From positions 102,876,221 to 102,940,220 of the forward strand of contig OZ024931.1 in NCBI GenBank assembly GCA_964017235.1: 64,000 bases of DNA. The letters are read 5' to 3'. The notes beneath the pieces were generated by a model. That model ran no database searches, was not told the DNA's origin, and saw only the letters and a list, made by a program, of their open reading frames with translations. Made by a program: the position numbers and the translations under genes. Positions 54,743 through 63,162 of the stretch are shown here, piece by piece (within the stretch, counting starts at the first letter, position 1; each line of letters starts with the position of its first letter). This DNA comes from Sabellastarte sp. h YS-2021. Lineage: Eukaryota; Annelida; Polychaeta; Sabellida; Sabellidae.

Positions 54743-54774
54743 ATGCCCCTGTTCCACCAAGAATGCCCTGAAGA

Positions 54775-55445
54775 AACCCAAGAACACTGGAGCCCTGTAC
54801 CACAACTACAAGGGGGTTCTTTTTCATAGTAATGTTGGCCTTGGTTGATGGACAGTATAAGTTCAGATGGGTGGATGTGGGTACAGCTGGATCTTGCTCA
54901 GATGCCCAGATATTTAATGCCTGTCAGCTGAAGAGGAGGATTGAGGATGGCAGGATAGGCTTCCCTGACCCAGCTCCTATAACCCAGGGTGGTAGAGATG
55001 TCCCCTACTTCATTCTGGCAGATGATGCCTTTGCCCTGAAGACCTGGCTCATGAAACCCTATGGCAGAAGGATGTTAACCAGAGAGGAAAGGATTGCCAA
55101 CTACAGAATATCAAGGGACAGGAGAGTTGTTGAGAATGCTTTTGGCATCCTGGTCTCAAGATTCAGAGTGATGTTGACTACTATGAATTACCCCCAGAAA
55201 CAGTCAGGGATGTGGTCATGACCTGTGTGGTTCTGCACAACATACTGAGAAGCCAGTATCAAGGTCAACATGCTGGTCAAGAGCCTGGAGATGATGATGA
55301 TGATGTGCCTGGTGATTGTCGACTGATTGGTGGTGCTGCTGGTCAAGACAGAAACCCTGCTAGAGAAGCCAAAAGACAGAGGGATTACCTCAAGGACTAC
55401 TTCAATAATGAGGGAGCAGTGGGCTGGCAAGATGGTAGAATATAA
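54775..55445 (+). pseudogene. Harbinger transposase, N-terminally deleted
   Basis: The recognisable sequence starts at KKPKNTGALYHNYKG just 30 bp inside the left end, then changes frame to MLALVDGQYKFRWVDVGTAG. SCSDAQIF (second Asp), VPYFILADDAFALKTWLMKP, REERIANYRISRDRRVVENA (Glu) and FGILVSRFRVMLTTM follow. A frameshift at ~55200 leads to VVMTCVVLHNILRSQYQGQH and an acidic tail, ending at 55442. The helix-turn-helix region and the first catalytic Asp (GALDG motif) are absent, so the element has lost its 5' end up to near the terminal repeat and cannot make an active transposase. It could still be moved by a related enzyme. Confidence 0.9.
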
Positions 55446-55559
55446 CTCCTGCTGCAGTAACCAGTCCTTTTCAGGACTACTAACCAGTCCTTTTCATGAC
55501 TACCAAATATTCCAAAAACAATTAATCAGCTGTGCTTGTTCCAAATATCACAACCATTT

Positions 55560-55890
55560 CCCAACATAATTCACCCACCCAACAAACAGACAAAACCAAT
55601 GCCCAACATAATTCACCCACCCAACAAACAGACAAACCCAATGCCCGACAGAAGTCACGCAACCAAGAAACAGACAAAACCAATGCCCAACATAATTCAC
55701 CCACCCAACAAAGAGACAAACCCAAGGCCCGACAGAAGTCACGCAACCAACAAACAGACAAAACCAATGCCCAACATAATTCACCCACCCAACAAAGAGA
55801 CAAACCCAAGGCCCGACAGAAGTCACGCAACCAACAAGCAGACCAAACCAATGCCCAACTAATTCACCCACCCAACAGACAAACATAAAT
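55560..55890. repeat. 42 bp minisatellite with 84 bp higher-order period
   Basis: Two alternating 42 bp types, one containing CATAATTCACCCACCCAACA, the other GACAGAAGTCACGCAACCAA, each followed by AACAGACAAAACCAATGCCC or AGAGACAAACCCAAGGCCC, give about eight units. Because 42 is divisible by 3, frames stay open on both strands (~110-120 codons), but these peptides are by-products of the repeat, not supported genes. Degenerate relatives continue to about 55960. Confidence 0.88.
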
Positions 55891-56179
55891 GTCTTACAGA
55901 AGTCACCCAACTAAACAGACAAACCCATTGGTGAACATAATTCTCAAAAACAACACACAAATCCAAACATAACTTCCTACATGGAATAAATATTGCATAT
56001 ATTTTGAAAACTACATCCTAATTTTACTTACATTTGTTTTTTTTTTGGGAAAAATATTTGAAACAAATGTTTTCCTAGACATCTTAAAATTAAAAGCTTT
56101 TACTCCACTTCACAAATATTTAGGAAATATAACCACCAAACTGGTTTTCTTTACAATGATGGGGGATTATGTTTGCAAA

Positions 56180-56360
56180 ATAGTTTTTCAGTTCTTTGGT
56201 TTGGGTTCTGTTTGCTATTGGGTTTGTCTGCTTCTTGGTTGGTGGTTATGTTTGGTATTTGGTTTGTGTGTTGGTTGGTGGTTAGGTTTGGTATTGGGTT
56301 TGTGTGTTTGTTAGTTGTTTGTTAGGTTTGGTATTGGGTTTGTGTGTTGGTAAGTATGTG
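56180..56360. repeat. GT-rich minisatellite inside Harbinger B
   Basis: Four to five diverged ~40 bp units of GGTTTGTGTGTTGGTTGGTG and TTAGGTTTGGTATTGG. No function known. 55970-56170 and 56361-56870 around it are AT-rich without genes. Confidence 0.65.
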
Positions 56361-56879
56361 GTAATGCCTTTTAACTCTAGGGATGGTGTAAGTGTTGGAC
56401 TTTTTTATTCAAGATTTTAACCAATCCCATGGATTTTAAGCTAAAAATGGGCTGATTATTGGCCACATTGGGAGTTTATTTATTTTAAGTTTTTTTCTAT
56501 GTGGCCTTTTTTTGTTATGTGTGGTACCATGGGTTATTTGTTTCATGTTTGGGGTGGTGTAGGTGTTGGACTTTTTTTTTGTTTTGTGATAAGTATTTAT
56601 ACTGAACTGTTATGTTCTGGGAGGAGAATTGGAATAACTTGCAGCTGAATAATTGTTTTGGGAATATTTGGGTGGCCCTGAAAAGGGCCTGGCAGGTCAA
56701 AGACCCGCCCTGACTGGATGGCTACTGAGGAGGCTGCTGCTGTTGAGGCGGTGCTGTAGTGGTGATAGTGTAGAGTTGTGGCTGCTGCTGAGGCTGCTCA
56801 ATGATCTGTGTAGATGTCAGATCTGGTAGCTGGCTTAGTATTCCATTTAAGTTGTGTCTACTGCCCTCGTCCTGTACTG

Positions 56880-57599
56880 TTAGAACTGACGTAGGGTTGC
56901 CAAAGCCAAGTGGGCTAGGTGAGTAGTAGACGTAACTGCTGCTAGCTGCTGCTTGGGTGGAAGTAGACGCCTCTGAGTGGTTGTTGGCAGTATCCCGACC
57001 CTCTGGGACTCCGTGGTAATAGTGGCTGATCTGGCTAGTGGTTGACGTCTACGGTTGCTCTTAATGCTTTCAATGTCTCTAAAAATTCTGCCCTTGAGGT
57101 CCTCAAACTCCTCTTGGGTCATCTTTTCAGCCTCTGATACCAAGTAGTCAAAGAAGGGCTGCCTGTCTGACTTCTGCCTCAGGAAACCTGAGATCAATGT
57201 CCTCATCTGGTCAAAGTGCTCGAGTATCTTGGAGTCTGTTGAAATTGGTGTAGATGTGAACATAGGTTGACTCCTACTCTCCCTCAGGACACTGGACTCA
57301 AGGTGTTCTGTATCAGTAGTAGATCCACACGATTCTTCATGCCTGCTGGTGTTGGGACTGGCCTCGAACCCTGAACTTCTGCTGGCCCCCTTTCGTCTGA
57401 TGTGGGTCTTAAGGAAACCCATCTGCTGGTAGACCCAGGACTGTCTCTTGGTCATCTCCCTTGGGGCTTGGCCAGATTGTAGTTTGGACAGCTTGCCATA
57501 ACGCGTTCTCTGGGATTCGAACCATCTTCTGACATCAAAGGGCTTCTTCTTTCCTCTCTTTCCTCCTTTCTCTTTCCTCATTACTCCAGTCAATAGCAA
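56880..57599 (-). CDS. Harbinger MADF/Myb-like DNA-binding partner
   Basis: An open frame of 239 codons on the minus strand. Residues ~10-75 form the C-terminal half of a MADF/Myb-like DNA-binding domain: KKPFDVRRWFESQRTRYGKL, then EMTKRQSWVYQQMGFLKTHI, preceded by a Lys/Arg-rich segment that could be nuclear-targeting. A Ser/Thr-rich linker follows, then a helical region (LEHFDQMRTLISGFLRQKSD, FFDYLVSEAEKMTQEEFEDL) and a basic/Gln-rich tail. In PIF/Harbinger elements this protein binds the element and helps the transposase. The first part of the domain is missing from this frame and may lie in an upstream exon; the start Met is uncertain. Unlike the transposase it has no internal stop. Confidence 0.75.
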   Translation of the reverse strand: MLLTGVMRKEKGGKRGKKKPFDVRRWFESQRTRYGKLSKLQSGQAPREMTKRQSWVYQQMGFLKTHIRRKGASRSSGFEASPNTSRHEESCGSTTDTEHLESSVLRESRSQPMFTSTPISTDSKILEHFDQMRTLISGFLRQKSDRQPFFDYLVSEAEKMTQEEFEDLKGRIFRDIESIKSNRRRQPLARSATITTESQRVGILPTTTQRRLLPPKQQLAAVTSTTHLAHLALATLRQF

Positions 57600-57826
57600 A
57601 GAAAAAGTAAAATGTGTCTCCTAACTGTAAAATTTGCCTTAAGCTCAAGTATTATAGGATATTTAAAAAACTGAAAACCCCTACAAAACAGTGACACACG
57701 TCTCTCAGTAGCCAACCAGTCAGTAACAACGAGAATGTGTGCGCGGTCGCTTATATAGTCTCAGACCCCCTCATTGCCTCGTTTTAATTTCTGATGCGCG
57801 GAAAACAGTCGGCTCTTAATCGGTTC

Positions 57827-58270
57827 TTAGTCCCAGGCCTCCTGGGGCATCCTCAGACCGCCGCAGACTAAATTTGTGTTGTCCCAGGCAGCCTGAGGAC
57901 GCCGACTTGGGTCGGTTAGGGTCGGCTTCTCTTTGTCGGGGCTTAGTCCCAGACCCAGATTTCTTAGTCCCAGGACACCTGAGACGGTCTGAGGCTTCCC
58001 GGGACTAATGAAACCGATTCCCTTTCACATGCATGAAACTTCAAAGATCTGTTATGAGTCGGGGACTGCCAAACAGGCTTCCTGGGACTAAGCTACGGAG
58101 GCCTGGGACTAAGGGTCGCAGGACGCCTGGGACAACATAGGTCTGTGTAAATTTGGGTCTGAGGAGGCCTGAGGAAGCCTGGGACTGGACATTTTGTTGT
58201 CGGCGGGAAATGAGAATCGGTTTGGGCCACAACCGACAACTACCGACCCTTACAGGACGTCTGGGACTAA
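57827..58270. repeat. Subterminal CTGGGACTAA motif cluster
   Basis: TTAGTCCCAG occurs at 57827, 57943 and 57964; its complement CTGGGACTAA at 58082, 58103 and 58261, with further near matches (about 57999, 58125, 58175). Both orientations are present, within ~500 bp of the right end. This resembles arrays of binding sites for a transposon-encoded DNA-binding protein; that function is inferred. Confidence 0.7.
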
Positions 58271-58339
58271 GCAAATATTTGAAACCGACTCCCAAAACCC
58301 TTAATCGGGGAGCTTAGTTGTGTGGTGGAACACCCACAT

Positions 58340-58700
58340 TTAGTCTATTACTGGCCTCCACCATTGGTGAGGCTTGGGGACTAGAAACAGGGGACTGTAA
58401 AACCCGAGAGATTTTACATTTTCTACCCTTTTTATTGCTTTCTTTGACAGAAGAGACTGGATACAAGTGGTCAGAGCTTGATCTTTTTGAAGAGCCTTGT
58501 ATTCTGACTGAATCAGACTGAATCAGATTTGGTTTTGAAATGAATGGCATAACGTAGCCATTGGTGATAATGTTTAACACGTTGGATGAACAGTTGTTTG
58601 TTTGCCAGTCTCTTCTGAAAGAATGGAGGTGACCTCCTACTGGTGGACTGAGGGAGGCTTTTAAGGAGTCATTGGGGGGAGGGGTTTCCATGCCCTCGTC
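58340..58700 (-). pseudogene. DIRS RT N-terminal part (copy 2, upstream of Harbinger B)
   Basis: Minus-strand reading: LSPPVGGHLHSFRRDWQTNN, then NVLNIITNGYVMPFISKPNL, a variable part with SKRSSSDHLYPVSSVK, and KISRVLQSPVSSPQASPMVE. In copy 3 the matching DNA encodes VKSLGFYSRLFLVSKPHQRW in another frame, so a frameshift lies between these parts. It ends at the TTA duplication at 58340. Confidence 0.8.
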
Positions 58701-59231
58701 CCCTAGAGTGGGGTCGAGAACGACCCCTGGAGCCTCTGAAGTTAGGTTTCCCCCTGTTTGAGGAAAACAATTGGTTACTGCTTTGTGAGGCATTGCCCCC
58801 ATAGGGGCGTTTCCTGTAGGAGCCTCTTTTCTTGTTGTGGGGACCACGAAAGGGCTTGTTTTGATAGGGTCCAAAACCCTGAGAGTCTTTAGAGGTGCCT
58901 ATTTTGAGGAGGAAGTCTTCTCCCTCCTTAACTAGCAGAGACTTGAACAAGGATGAGCGCCAAAATGGCGAGTTCCTGGCGTCTTGTTTCCCCTAGTTGT
59001 GGTTGTAAAGGGGTAATCTCAGCTTCGCGCCTGAGCAAGCCGGTGTTGCACATAGTATATAGCTCCCTCTGGAGTATATGAGCCAAGGATTTGCTGAGGC
59101 ATGTAAGAGCTCTGTGTTGAATAAGAACAGCCTTATTCCAGATGTCCAGATATTCACAGGCTTGTTCATATCCACGTTTAGCTGCTTTCTCAGGATTGGT
59201 ACCTTTCTGAATTTGGGATTTAACCTTCTTA
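58669..59231 (-). pseudogene. DIRS gag C-terminal part (copy 2)
   Basis: Minus-strand frame: GTNPEKAAKRGYEQACEYLD, WNKAVLIQHRALTCLSKSLA, REAEITPLQPQLGE, then after a frameshift near 58965 FKSLLVKEGEDFLLKIGTSK and a basic Arg/Gly/Asn/Ser-rich tail (RGPHNKKRGSYRKRPYGGNA, FRGSRGRSRPHSRGRGHGN). The Gly/Arg-rich tail fits an RNA-binding gag C-terminus. It is truncated on its N-terminal side by repeat B at ~59232. Confidence 0.75.
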
Positions 59232-59510
59232 AAGGTTAACTTCAGGCAAACAATCAGTGCCTGTGAACGGGCTCTTTATCAGCTGACTTTGTGTTTTCAG
59301 CGTGTGAGTACATTTAAAGTAGAAAGGACGTATCTGAAAATAGCTATTGCTGAGTTATGCAATGAGCTACAGGTCTGCAATTTTACTATCTGGAAAAATT
59401 GCAATAGGTTTTGAGTTTCAACCGATTTACTCAACAGTGAGAACCTCAAAGTAGCTATTGCTCAGCTATGCAGTCCCCTACAAGTCTGCAATTTTGCAAA
59501 TTCATAAGAA
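59232..59510 (-). repeat. Repeat B, second location (inverted)
   Basis: 59232-59330 matches the insert at about 2540-2650 of the first array (GTCAGCTGATAAAGAGCCCG / GTCAGCTAACACAGAGCCCA on the minus strand). 59335-59500 gives two partial units (AGTAGCTATTGCTCAGCTAT, GAGCTACAGGTCTGCAATTT). It abuts the truncated DIRS gag, as the first array does at 3.35 kb. Confidence 0.85.
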
Positions 59511-59559
59511 AAATAATTAAGAAAGATCCATGCCTGATATTCACACAAGGTAATCTACT

Positions 59560-60000
59560 TGTAGCTTAGAACATATATGCAAGATAAGAGGGAAATTAGT
59601 AAAAAAATGAAAAAAAAAATGTCTCTAGGCCTTGTACTTTTGGAGAAATTGTTTGTGCAGACGCGGACCCCACAGAGTCATGCCATAACGTCAGGATAAG
59701 ATAAGAGAGAAATCCCTTCAATAGTCAATGAAAAAATGTGAAATTAAAAAAAAAAAAAAAAAAAAAATTTTCTCACTTGGAGTGGTGGTACCGGACTTTG
59801 GACGGCTCTGGGGGACAGATGAACAGATCTGCATGCCTTGAACAATTTATCATCCTTTGATAGACAAGGTATCTTTTTTAAAAAAAAACAGCATGTCCCT
59901 AGGCCTTGTACTTTTGGAGGAGAAGTTGTTCACAGAAACACAGACCCCGCAGAGTGATGCCATAATGTCACCTGACTGGCAAGTCAGCTGACATAAAAAT
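59560..60000 (+). repeat. Two-copy direct repeat (~100 bp)
   Basis: TCTAGGCCTTGTACTTTTGG followed by CAGA(C/A)(G/A)C(G/A)GACCCC, CAGAGT.ATGCCATAA.GTCA appears at about 59620-59695 and again at 59890-59970. A poly-A/T tract near 59745-59770 lies between. No coding function. Confidence 0.7.
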
Positions 60001-60129
60001 CTATTTGTGTGCCATAAATCTGATATGCTTCAAGTATAACTAGAGGAATGCTTTTGCTAACAAAAGTGAAGCGTCCCTTAAAGTTTAAAATGCTTTGTGG
60101 TTTTAATAAGCATGCTGTAAAGCTAAGAA
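60001..60129. other. Short unassigned spacer
   Basis: AT-rich sequence between the direct repeat and repeat A; nothing recognised. Confidence 0.35.
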
Positions 60130-60382
60130 TGCACAAAGCTGCACCGTATGCTTTCCCAATACCTCTTAATACATTCTGAAGCTATAAAAGCAACGATAAA
60201 GGAGATACAAGGCAAAAACTCCAAAGCAGCTATTTATGACCCCAGTTTGGCCCATAAGGGAGGGTCGGGGGGTAAAACTGACCGGCTATTTAGACTCTCC
60301 ACATATGCTTTCCCAATACCTCTTAATACATTCTGAAGGTATAAAAGCAACAATAAAGGAGATATAAGGCAAAACTCCAAAG
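60130..60382 (-). repeat. Repeat A, inverted, two units
   Basis: On the minus strand two units contain GGTCATAAATAGCTG-type, GCCTTGTATCTCCTTTAT and CAGAATGTATTAAGAGGTAT words. The second unit is broken at CTCCAAAG|TTGAAAATTTT, where the DIRS end begins, so DIRS copy 3 inserted into or replaced this unit. Confidence 0.85.
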
Positions 60383-60692
60383 TTGAAAATTTTAATTACT
60401 TAAATGTAGCTTTTATAAGCTACAAGCTTACCATGTGGGACTTAATGCTGTTCTCGGGTTGCCACACCCAGGGCCAACGTCTTAGAAAAAAGATCGTTCT
60501 TGTTAGCCACCGGATATACTGGTAGTTGTCGTCACGTGATAACTTCTGACCAATCGCCCTACTTTCTCGCTGAAATTTTTTAAACCTACCCCTCAGCTGT
60601 AAACAGCGGGGAGGCAGGGTGGGACTCTCCTAAGTCCGACATGGTAAGCTTGTAGCTTATAAAAGCTACATTTAAGTAATTAAAATTTTCAA
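60383..60692. repeat. DIRS copy 3 outer terminus and internal complementary region
   Basis: A perfect 54 bp inverted repeat: 60383-60436 (TTGAAAATTTTAATTACTTA ... TTACCATGT) and 60639-60692. A further direct copy of CTTACCATGTGGGACTTAAT lies at about 60712. The 200 bp loop holds GTAAACAGCGGGGAGG and no gene. The arms are the complementary ends used to make circular DNA in DIRS replication. Confidence 0.88.
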
Positions 60693-61121
60693 TTTTATTA
60701 CGCTACAATAGCTTACCATGTGGGACTTAATGCTGAATTCAACCGCCCAGTGGCGGGATTACAGCTGAGACTGGAAGATATGTCATTTTTTCTAAGATTT
60801 GAATTAGTATATACAGAATAGTGCCAGAAATACCAGTCTGAGTCCCATTTACAGTGCCCCGATCCCGAAGATCGGGCCTGTAACGAGCCAAAAACCTAAG
60901 TAAAAGAGAGACAGTGCTACAACTGTCTAGATGTTTGGTTGTAGGACGGAAGTGCAGCAGTGCTCACTTCGAGGTCTAAGGGTCCCTAAGGGACCTTCAC
61001 GTGTGACTGACCAACCCAGTGGTTGGGCATCTCATGAAATTTTTAACCTGAAATATGAGATTAATGACAACTAAATAAGTCCTTAATAGAAATTACTTGA
61101 TAACTAAAAAATAAAATGACC
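60693..61121. other. 3' untranslated region of DIRS copy 3
   Basis: Non-coding and closely similar to 51570-52080 of copy 2 (GGCGGGATTACAGCTGAGAC, CCCGAAGATCGGGCCTGTAA). CCCGATCCCGAAGATCGGG is a short potential hairpin. Confidence 0.55.
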
Positions 61122-62335
61122 TTACCCGTAACATCTTGAAGGTAAAGGAATACCTAGATCCTGGGAGAGACTCCTGAAGACTTGGTTGTAGTGGATGTGC
61201 CCCCCCCTTTTTTCTTTCCGAGGACAACTGGTCTGAGGGGAAGGATCTAGGATTTGTTGTGCCGCCACTACGGGTCCCAGGTACATATTGTTGTCGGTGT
61301 CCGACCAAGTAAGGTCTTTGAGGTAAAAATTTGTAAATGTGTTGTGAGCTTTCCAGTGACAGGCTTGCATGATTTGGTCCACCGATACCCCACCGTAAAA
61401 GGCCTTAGAGGCCGCGAAGGCCCGGATGTCATGCGCTTTAACTTGGACCAAGTCCAAGGCTTGTTGGTCTGCTTGTTTATAACAAAGTAGGATGGTTTGT
61501 TTCAACCATGAAGAGAGTGTAGCGGGTCTGATGTCTGAGGTATGTCCTTTTTTAAAGGAGATAAAAAGGAGAGAACGAGACCCTCTCAGGTCTTTAGTTC
61601 GGTCCAAATAAAACCTCAGGGCCCGCACGGGACACAGGGTCCTGTCTTCTTTAAACTGTCTATCTACAACGGTAGTCAAGGCAGGAATAGTCACCGGAGA
61701 CACACTTTGAGAACCTTCTCTTGCTAGTTGGTTTTTGGCTATGAAATCAGAGGAAGGGAACAAGGCGACCTTTTCCCATTGGCCTAGATTAGATACTTTG
61801 TTTGCGACCCAGGCATGATTTCGCTGCGGCATTTGCCCGAGGCCAAAGCTAGCAAGAAAGCAGTTTTGAGGGTAAGATGTTTGAGGTCTGTGTCTTTCAT
61901 GGGCTCAAATGGTGCTTTTGTGAGCTCGTTGAGGACAACAGAAAGGTTCCACTTGGGTAAGTTTCTGGAACTTTTGGGACGATCCCTGTGAAAACTGGAG
62001 AGTAACCTATGAAGGTCTGCATTGTGTGCAATATGTTGGGCCGTTGGGCCCAAAGTGTCAACGATTGCAGTCCTGTAACCATCAATGGTCGAGGGGCGCC
62101 TGTTTAGGTCTTGGTACAGGTACATGAAAAAATCTGAGATTTGTTTCACAGATGGAGTGGAGAAATCCACCGAATTTTCTCTGCACCATTTTTCAAATAG
62201 GGCCCACTTTGACTTGTAGCTGGTCCTTGTTGATGACCGCTGAGGGGCAGCAATTCTCTCTGCCACCTCCACAGAGAAGCCTTGTTCTTGGAGTTGTCCG
62301 CTCCTAGACACCAGGCGTGGAGGTTCAGCTGTTGT
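61122..62335 (-). pseudogene. DIRS tyrosine recombinase (copy 3), one frameshift
   Basis: Starts in the frame LVSRSGQLQEQGFSVEVAER, then SKWALFEKWCRENSVDFSTP, SVKQISDFFMYLYQDLNRRP, STIDGYRTAIVDTLGP, LTKAPFEPMKDTDLKHLTLK and ASGKCRSEI (box I Arg). A 1 nt deletion relative to copy 2 lies at about 61815. It continues HAWVANKVSNLGQWEKVALF, SLLFISFKKGHTSDIRPATL, VKAHDIRAFAASKAFYGGVS (HxxR) and QACHWKAHNTFTNFYLKDLT, with Tyr as the likely nucleophile, to a stop at 61122. All catalytic positions (R, H-R, H/W, Y) can be seen. Apart from the frameshift it is nearly full length. It overlaps the end of the RNase H-linker frame by ~190 bp. Confidence 0.92.
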
Positions 62336-63162
62336 GGGTTGTTGTGGAACACATATTTGTGGGACTGTTTTAGTAGGGTCGTTGACACTGGGAGTTGTAG
62401 TGGGATCTCTGTTGAGAGCTGCACTAGGTCCCAAAACCAGGGCATCCCTGGCCAGCCTGGGGCTATCACGATGATCAGGCAATGGCATTGCTTGATCTTT
62501 TGGATCACCTTGTGAAGGAGAGCCTTTGGAGGGTAAGCATAGGCCGTGAGGTTGGTCCAGTCTATGTTCAGAGCATCTATGTCCCAGGCCCTTGGGTCTG
62601 GGATAGGAGACACATACAGTGGGAGTTTGTGGTTCAGGTGAGTGGCAAATAAGTCTACATGAGGTGTGAACCATTCTGTTGACTGCACTTGGTTGGACCT
62701 GGACAGTAGGTTGGCCATCACATTCAGACACCCTGGAATGTGCCTGGCTTTCAATGTTATGTGGTAGTGATGGCACCAGGTCATGATTTTCCACAGGAGA
62801 GCGCACATCTCTGCTGAGTGAGTTCCCCTCTGTTTGTTGATGCAGGCTACCACTGTTGAGTTGTCCATCGCAACTAACACTGTTTGATTCTGGCACTGGT
62901 CCTTGAAGTCTCGAAGGGCCAGGGAGACCGCCTTCAATTCCAGGACATTTATGTGTAGCCTTTTTTCCCGATCTGACGACAGACCTTTTGTAGACTTTTG
63001 ATCTAAGTGAGCGGCCCAACCTTCGTTTGAGGCGTCGGTAAAGAGTTGGATACTGTGGTCTTTGGGATGAAGGTCTGAGCCTTTCATCACGTTTGAGGGA
63101 TTTTGCCACCAATCTAGGTGGGCTACAATGGCTTCTGTCCAAGGAAGGAGGTTGTCCAGTGA
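62146..63162 (-). pseudogene. DIRS RNase H and linker (copy 3)
   Basis: Continuous with RT except for a TAG at 63163 where copy 2 has Gln. Contains HSIQLFTDASNEGWAAHLDQ (Asp), HINVLELKAVSLALRDF (Glu), VLVAMDNSTVVACINKQRGT (Asp) and ARHIPGCLNVMANLLSRSNQ, so the RNase H carboxylates are present. It is followed by the linker LFATHLNHKLPLYVSPIPDP, DIDALNIDWTNLTAYAYPPK, IVIAPGWPGMPWFWDLVQLS and NLHAWCLGADNSKN. The frame then runs ~190 bp alongside the recombinase frame before ending at 62146. RNase H degrades the template RNA. The linker is characteristic of DIRS but of unknown biochemical function. Confidence 0.9.

Larger units (their letters stand above)
54743..58339. mobile_element. PIF/Harbinger transposon B, nested in DIRS copy 2
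   Basis: Ends are ATGCCCCTGTTCCACC (54743) and GTGGAACACCCACAT (58339), imperfect inverted repeats with a TTA duplication. It contains a transposase missing its N-terminal part on the plus strand, two minisatellites, a MADF/Myb-like gene on the minus strand and a subterminal cluster of CTGGGACTAA words at 57827-58270. Its ends share TGTTCCAC with element A, but the internal sequences are diverged, so the two are different families. Confidence 0.93.
51259..59231 (-). mobile_element. DIRS retrotransposon copy 2, split by Harbinger B
   Basis: Minus-strand order: gag tail (59231-58669), RT start (58690-58340), Harbinger insertion, RT remainder (54742-54200), RNase H and linker (54207-53200), tyrosine recombinase (53200-52150), and 3' inverted repeats ending at 51259. 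The first part of gag is missing where repeat B begins. Sequence is highly similar to copy 3 (60383-64000), so both belong to one subfamily. Stops and indels disable it. Confidence 0.9.

Noticed and set aside
55522..55910. Several 108-120 codon frames on both strands.
   Set aside because: They are translations of the 42 bp minisatellite, whose length is a multiple of three.
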